From Macrostomum hystrix (taxonomy: Eukaryota; Platyhelminthes; Macrostomidae), in the NCBI GenBank assembly GCA_950097015.1, contig CATNEN010000041.1, positions 2,645,501 to 2,709,500 on the forward strand: a stretch of 64,000 nucleotides of DNA, written 5' to 3'. This document shows, in pieces, positions 57,793-64,000 of the stretch. The notes beneath the pieces were generated by a model. That model was not told the origin of the DNA, made no database searches, and saw only the letters and a program-made list of their open reading frames with translations. A program made the position numbers and the translations under genes. Within the stretch, counting starts at the first letter, position 1. The number at the start of each line of letters is the position of its first letter.

Positions 57793-57798
57793 TAGGGC

Positions 57799-58796
57799 CT
57801 ATATTAGCAATCAATCGAATAATTGATTAGCAATTAGGCCCTACAAATTTATTAGTACCTACACTACAAATACAATCTATTGAATCTAAATAAAGAGTTC
57901 GTTGACTGTAGGCCTATACATAAATAAATGCTTGCTATTATGGAATGTTAATGCTAGGCATAGGCCCTACTAAATATTATTTTTTGGCTGGAAAATGGTC
58001 AAAAGCATACTTAAATCCATGTTGAGTGGGGCCTAGTCATCCTGGCCTAGAATGTTATTAAATTCGTCATGTGTACAATACAAGCTTCTGCCTTTAATTT
58101 TTTAATTATAAAGTTTTTTGCTTTAGGCCTAGTAAAGATGCATACGTAGTGTAACGAGTATAATGTAAAGGGCTTAAATTTGTGAAGTCGCATTGAAGTA
58201 ATTGCAATTTCGGTCGCCTATTAAAGTAAGCTTGTTTTTACTTAGGCAGCATATGAACCGACACATTTCTAAGAAACAATTTCCTGCATATATTTCAGAT
58301 TCTTAGGCCTAAGTACTGCATGTGGAGTCATTTTTTAAGTTAGACCATCGCAATGCGCTAGCAACTAGTCGCAGTTTTTATTCTTGAAATTTCGTAAATT
58401 CGGAACTTAGGAGTAAATATTTTTTATAACACGAGCACATGTTAAACCAAAGTAAAGTAACTTTTAACCTGTTTAACCACTTTACGAAAATTCAAACACA
58501 TTTGATATGTTGATAGGCCTAGTGATAGTGACAAAAAACTTCAAATGTGGTAACTTCTTTTTGGGCCATATATATGAGCTTTGGCGTTCTAAAAAGTGTT
58601 TAATTTAGCCTAGTCACAAACTAGAAACTAAAACCAAATGTGGACTTTTAAGATTGAGTTTGTATCTAAGATTCCAAAGTGGTGTAGGGCATGATGTAGG
58701 CCTAATGCTTGGCTAGAGAATTGCCATGGTCATGCAATTTAACATTTTGTGGGCCAACCTCAAAAGACACAATAAAATTGTATACTGCCTGATATT
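57799..58796. other. AT-rich spacer
   Basis: No gene. It holds many TAGGCCTA-type palindromes. Confidence 0.5.
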
Positions 58797-59035
58797 GACA
58801 AGGAGAAAGTCTGGGCAGATGAACATTGTACACACCTGTCTGGGATTTGGTAGGCCTATCCAGGCATATGTGTGTGCCTGGATACTGTACTCGGAACTGT
58901 ACTGCACTCACATATTTTTGTGTAGGCCCTATGTGTGCACAGATTCAGCACAATGGCCAGAATTGCCTTCTTGCAGGCTGCAGGTTGAATGTACCAAATT
59001 ATGATTCAATACTTGGCTACACTGCAGGTTGATTA
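58797..59035 (+). mobile_element. SINE family A (copy 4), degenerate
   Basis: It keeps gacaaggagaaagtctgggcag, tgtacacacctgtctggg, gccagaattgccttcttgcaggctg and ccaaattatga in the same order as copy 1, with internal insertions of gtaggcc-type sequence. Confidence 0.7.
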
Positions 59036-59813
59036 GATTGTCACCAAATTATGAGTGTATGCTCATAGACCTCAATATTAGGGCCTAAAGACCATCACCC
59101 TCCTCAAAATATTTAATTGTTATTGTCAGTCCTACATTAGAAAATATAGCCTAACTCTGTTTCTAATTAACATGTTGATGCAAGCAAGAAAAATAGTTTT
59201 AATTATATAGTAGACTAATGGTAATGGGCTTTGATATTGACCCTTTTTACAAAAGGCTATTTTTAGGCCTAGTAGCTAACTACAATTTGCTCAATTATGT
59301 TGAATTTGAACAATTGCTAGATTTAGAAAATCATAAGGTTTTCTTTTGATAAAAAACTCAAATTTGTCATTTTAACTAAGAATTGTTTTCATTAAATATT
59401 AAACACAAAAAGTCAAGCCAAAATGGCTATTAACAAAATTTTGTTGGACCATAAAGATTAAATAAAACAGTTTTTACTAAGAGTGATAATACACCAATAT
59501 ATTCCCTTGGTTATATATTAAGAGACAATATTCCAAATAGCTCATTTTTTATAACTATTTATATTCTCATATTTTCATTTCTTCTCCTCTTCTGATTAGA
59601 TACATATTAATAAGTCGAATTGCTATAGAATGTTTTTTTCATTGTAGATGCCCTGATGAAGGCCCTAATGCCCTGAACATTATTTCAAGATTTTGCAACC
59701 CAATATCAATAAAAACATCTAAAGTTTGCAACTCAATTTGAGAACTTGGAGTCCAAGGGTGCACTCGCAGACAATCTGTGCCAGCAGCCAGTGCTTTGAT
59801 CCAGGTTGAAGCA
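59036..59813. other. GPCR upstream region
   Basis: AT-rich spacer. The sequence tgatccag at 59798-59805, just before the start codon, could be a cis- or trans-splice acceptor. No promoter motif is clear. Confidence 0.4.
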
Positions 59814-62697
59814 ATGAACAGCAGCATCTGCAATGCCACCGCCAACTGCTCGCTGCCTGGTGGCGGCGGCGGCCCCGGCTTTTACCTGTCCTATGGCACA
59901 ACATGGGTGCAGGTGTTTTGCACCTACTTCACGCCCATTGTGGCAATTCTTGGCCTCCTGGGAAACACCTGCTCCTTCATCATCTTGAAGGAGTCGGCCA
60001 CGAGGGTGTCGAGTCACTTCTACCTGTGCTGCCTGGCCATCCTGGACTCGCTCACCCTGCTGTCGATAATTTTCACCATCTGGCTAGCCGTCATCCTGCC
60101 TGGTTACTACTTTGTCATGTTCGGCCAGGTGGCTGCGTGGCTGCAGTCCGTCACCAGCAACTGCCAGGTGAGCGCCTTTGTGCTATTACCCAAAGACCAT
60201 CACAAGTTTATAAAGAATCACTGTCGCGGAGCACTTTGAATACATAATGAATAAAAGTGCAAGTGAACAATGGCCATCTCCAGGTGAGCCAGTTCCGGGT
60301 CTACATCTCCTTCTACTGCCGCATGGTGGCTGTGTGGACGGTGGTGATCCTGTCCGTGGAGCGCTGCATCTCCGTTACCAGCCCGCTGCGCTGGGGCACC
60401 CGGCTGTGCACCGTGCGCAACGGCATGTGGGCTGTCGGGGCGCTGGTGCTGCTGGCCGCGCCGTTCAGCATCTACGCCGTGTTCGGCTTCAGCTACAACG
60501 AGAAGTTCCAGACCTGCCGACCGACTGAGCACTTCTTCATTGGTGAGCTGCTTCTCACAGAGGATTGGGTGGCACTGCACTCAGCTGAGTCACTTTGAGT
60601 CCCAGCTCACAGAGGATTGGGTGGGCACTGCACTCAGCTGAGTCATTTTGAGTCCCAGCTCACAGAGGATTGGGTGGCACTGCACTCAGCTGAGTCATTT
60701 TGAGTCCCAGCTCACAGAGGATTGGGTGGCACTGCACTCAGCTGAGTCACTTTGAGTCCCAGCTCACAGAGGATTGGGTGGCACTGCACTCAGCTGAGTC
60801 ACTTTGAGTCCCAGCTCACAGAGGATTGGGTGGGCACTGCACTCAGCTGAGTCACTTTGAGTCCCAGCTCACAGAGGATTGGGTGGGCACTGCACTCAGC
60901 TGAGTCACTTTGAGTCCCAGCTCACAGAGGATTGGGTGGGCACTGCACTCAGCTGAGTCACTTTGAGTCCCAGCTCACAGAGGATTGGGTGGGCACTGCA
61001 CTCAGCTGGGTCACTTTGAGTCCCAGCTCACAGAGGATTGGGTGGCACTGCACTCAGCTGAGTCACTTCGAATCCCAGCGCTTAGAAGATTTGACTTAAT
61101 TTAGCCTCAGGACCGTCCGATGGCACAGCGTCAAGATGAAAGGCGCCCTTCGCGCTAATTGCATAAGAATTTGCTCGCTGGAGGTGCCCTTCTTGGGGAG
61201 AGAGTCACTGGATGCCTAATTTACTGTGACACCAGTGTGATCAGGGATCCATCGGACAGAAATTTTACTCGCAAGGTTTTTAAGCTGCAGCAACTTTCAG
61301 TTAGTGCTCAAGAAGCTCAGGTCGGGCCTGCAGAGCGGCCTGGCTATCCGAGTGGTCGATAATAAATAATAACGCAAGCTCTCAGGAATCCGTGCCATCT
61401 GACACAAATTCTATATTTTCTAACCTAATCATAGTTCGAACCAAAACTGAAGCACTTTCATTTAGGTGCAACTTTGAATCAGCAATTTCCACATTGAACC
61501 CACAGGAGCCCTGATGAGCAACATCCTGTTCTCGATTGTGCCCTGGATTGTCATCTGCGTTTCCAACGTGACGCTGGTCGTGGTGCTGCGCAAGCGCAAC
61601 CGCCGGTCCTCACAGGTAGATCGGAAGACCCTGCGCCAGGAGAACAGCGTGACCACCCGCCTGTTGGTGGTGTCAGTGGCCTTCCTCTGCTTCACCCTGC
61701 CGCTGGCCATCACCACCGGCATCAACAACTACTATGAGCTGAATGGGCTCAATGTGAGTGCCGCTGGGACACTGCTCACGACACCTTGCCATGGGGCCTA
61801 TTAGATAACTGAGTAAACCCTGAGGCATTCGGTAAACCCTGAGGCATTCGGTGAACCCTGAGGCATTCAGAGAACCTTGAGGCATTCAGTGAACCCTGAG
61901 GCATTCAGAGAACCCTGAGGCATTCAGTAAACCCTGAGGCATTCAGAGAACCCTGAGGCATTCAGTGAACCCTGAGGCCTTCATTGAACCCTGAGGCATT
62001 CAGTGAACCCCGAGGCATTCAGTGAACCCTGAGGCATTCAGTGAACCCCGAGGTATTCAGTGAACCCTGAGGCATTCAGTGAACCCCGAGGTATTCAGTG
62101 AACCCTGAGGCATTCAGAGAACCCTGAGGCATTCAGAGAACCCTGAGGCATTCAGTGAACCCTGAGGCATTCAGTGAACCCTGAGGCATTCAGTGAACCC
62201 TGAGGCATTCAGTGAACCCTGAGGCATTCAGTGAACCCTGAGGCATTCAGTGAACCCTGAGGCATTCAGCAAACCCTGAGGCATGGCAGCTCAGTTAGCC
62301 ATATGACAGCTCAGTTTACCGAACCGTGAGTCATCTCAGGAAGCCCTGTACCTCCACGCAGACGCACAAGACGGGCATCCTGGCCGACCTGTGGCTACTC
62401 AGTTTCGTCCTGTTCACAATCAACTTCGCCTCCAACTTCGTCCTGTACTGCCTGACCGGGCAGAACTTCCGCCGTGCCGCCGTCGCTCTCCTGCGCTGCC
62501 ACCTGGACAGCATGCGGCGCTTCCGGCGTCGTCTGGACCGCGGAGCCAGCGAATCCGCCAACAGCGCCGAGCCGCCCTCCTCCAAGCTGACGGCAGTTGG
62601 CAGCCTCACCGCGCAGGACGTGGCTGTCAAGCAGACGGCCGCCCTGCTGCCCAATAGCGACCGCCCAAGGAAGCTGCGGCAGGAGACTAACATCTGA
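59814..62697 (+). CDS. Class A (rhodopsin-like) GPCR, probable peptide receptor
   Basis: Exons 59814-60167, 60284-60542, 61506-61753 and 62362-62697 sum to 1197 bp, 398 aa. The N-terminus has three N-glycosylation sites (NSS, NAT, NCS). Seven helices are readable: TM1 with GLLGNTCSFI; TM2 with LAILDSL; TM3 ending VERCISV (ERC in place of DRY); TM4 with a Trp; TM5 WIVICVSNVTLVVVL; TM6 FLCFTLPLAI (no Trp before the Pro); and TM7 NFASNFVLYCLTGQNFRR in place of NPxxY. The NFxxNFxLYxxxGxNFR end and short basic third loop are common in invertebrate neuropeptide receptors. The ligand cannot be named. The C-tail is Ser/Arg-rich. Introns 2 and 3 are filled with minisatellites. Confidence 0.9.
60560..61075 (+). 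repeat. 52/53-bp minisatellite in GPCR intron 2
   Basis: About ten copies of a unit with cagctcacagaggattgggt and gcactgcactcagctgagtc. It starts about 15 bases after the donor ttg|gtgagc. Confidence 0.94.
61815..62290 (+). repeat. 20-bp minisatellite in GPCR intron 3
   Basis: About 24 copies of cattcagtgaaccctgaggc with cagag/cagta variants. Confidence 0.94.
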
Positions 62698-63787
62698 TCC
62701 CCGCGTCACCACCGGACCCAGTAACCGAGCTGCTTGGCTTGGGGCGGTCCGGAGATCCGGTCACAGTTTGGAGTTGCTTCAGGATAGTTTTCACAGCCCA
62801 GTGTTGCTTTACAATTGGCAGGCTGTTTTATTTATGTTCCATTTTAGTCTTTAGCAACTGTCGGGCATTGTTCCTTCTTTTAACCCGTATTCGAACAGCA
62901 AACTGCATATCCATGCGTATGGCTTCTTTTTTATTGACTTTTAGGATTCGCGCTTTCGATTGACGAATCGGCGAGTATTTTGTGGCGCCTTGGCCGCCAG
63001 TTTCGACTGCATTCGTCTGTTCCCAGGCTTCTTTTGTTTGATTCCGACAGTTTTAAGACTGCGTGCTGTTGTTAACTCAATGCCTACCTGTTCCTGTAGA
63101 GTGATGTATTTAACTCTTTCTGTTGTGCGCTGTGCTCCTCTCCAGCCCGCGAAGTCTCCTGTCCGAGCTGCATTCCCGCATCTCTTTTGTGTTGTCTGCC
63201 GCCTATCATTAAACATTGCCTTTTCACAGTCATCCTTCACATTGCTCTGCGATTTTTTGCACTCTGACTTCTAACTGCTACTATGAGTAGTGCAGCTGGC
63301 CGCTGCTGCCCAACTGTTCCGCTCCCTCTGTGCAGGACCCGGCCCAGCGGACTCGAAACATTCGATTTTACTCCTCTTTGCTAGCCCGACTCTGTGCAAA
63401 TATGTATACTCCTATCCCGAGTAGCCTACTCACAGTAGACAGATTGCGCTGCTCCAAATGCTTCTATTTTTTTGAAATGCCGATAAATGAACCATTTCCA
63501 ATTGCTGTGCGGATTTACCAATTCTGTTGCTGCCCTGGCCTGCTGTCCGGCCCTCCTATTGTACAATACACCTGATCTCAGCGATCGTTTAACGCTTGTT
63601 TTGCATATCCATGCAGGCCTTTTCTGCGCGAAACACAGGCTTGTGTGAGCCTGGTCTTCGCTTCTTTGCTCTTCTGCAGCTTCTGTGGGGCGCACACTGC
63701 CACCCACTCACCCTACTGCTGAACCTGGGCACAGAGTTCTAGTGCCATTTTATATAGACATTGTTATGTCAGCAAAAAAAGGAAAGA
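62698..63787. other. GPCR 3' flank
   Basis: Probably 3' UTR and spacer. No other gene recognised; no clear AATAAA close to the stop codon. Confidence 0.4.
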
Positions 63788-63788
63788 A

Positions 63789-63846
63789 ATGGCACTTTCC
63801 TTCAATGCTTGCGTTAAGAAGATGAAGAACACAAACACACTGCAAG
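63789..63846 (+). CDS. Possible exon end at the right edge
   Basis: A frame from ATG at 63789 reads MALSFNACVKKMKNTNTLQ and runs into aag|gtgggg. The following array repeats acacaaacacactgccag|gtgggg, that is, the exon end plus donor. This is the same junction-duplication pattern as in proven introns here. I do not recognise the protein. Confidence 0.3.
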
Positions 63847-64000
63847 GTGGGGAGCGGATTTGAGCACAAACACACTGCCAGTTGGGGAGCGGATTTGAGC
63901 ACAAACACACTGCCAGGTGGGGAGCGGATTTGAGCACAAACACACTGCCAGGTGGGGAGCGGATTTGAGCACAAACACACTGCCAGGTGGGGAGCGGATT
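63810..64000 (+). repeat. 35-bp minisatellite running off the right edge
   Basis: At least five copies of a unit with cacaaacacactgccaggtg and gggagcggatttgag. Each has a donor-like cag|gtgggg on the plus strand. The array is cut by the window end. Confidence 0.93.

Noticed and set aside
61159..61362. Small frame in GPCR intron 2
   Set aside because: Short, no domain, lies between the minisatellite and the next GPCR exon.

Overview
This is animal nuclear DNA: intron-rich genes with GT-AG junctions, metazoan-only protein families and abundant transposons. I reconstructed exons by hand. Coding totals are divisible by three for the fascin, HSD17B10, GPCR and NWD models, and exon phases agree throughout the RNF213 model. 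The host is probably a repeat-rich invertebrate with GC-rich exons. A flatworm or other spiralian fits, but nothing here proves it.

Layout. (1) 67-22391, minus: one giant RNF213-type gene (N-terminal zinc motifs and a 54-bp coding minisatellite, AAA+ modules, RING, RZ finger), about 5111 codons in 26 exons, with its C-terminus beyond the left edge. (2) 22.4-25.7 kb: AT-rich spacer with a SINE split by a 1158-bp solo LTR. (3) 25733-34759, minus: a NACHT-WD40 (NWD1/NWD2-like) STAND ATPase of about 2028 aa. (4) 35-39.3 kb: spacer with two large minisatellites and two possible plus-strand first exons. (5) 39311-44159, minus: fascin, 524 aa in 7 exons. (6) 44.2-49.8 kb: spacer with a hAT MITE and a 428-bp inverted duplication around a Helitron/PIF1-type helicase fragment. 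(7) 49916-50689, plus: a GOSR1/GS28-like Golgi SNARE. (8) 52318-53967, minus: 3-hydroxyacyl-CoA dehydrogenase type 2 (HSD17B10-like). (9) 54-59.7 kb: AT-rich spacer with a second hAT MITE, a foldback element and a dense TAGGCCTA palindrome. (10) 59814-62697, plus: a class A GPCR of 398 aa in 4 exons. (11) The right edge holds another minisatellite at a probable exon end.

The most striking signal is the relation between minisatellites and splice sites. Most long introns carry a tandem array, and several arrays start exactly at, or include, the exon/intron junction, so the pre-mRNA carries tens of copies of a donor- or acceptor-like sequence. The clearest case is 14795-16129, where each 32-bp unit is the last 18 nt of an exon plus the first 14 nt of its intron. 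The same rule picks out otherwise unannotated exon ends at 37894 and 63845.

The genes are not an operon and show no evident common pathway: ubiquitin ligase/antimicrobial AAA+ protein, STAND ATPase, actin bundler, Golgi SNARE, mitochondrial dehydrogenase and peptide-type receptor.
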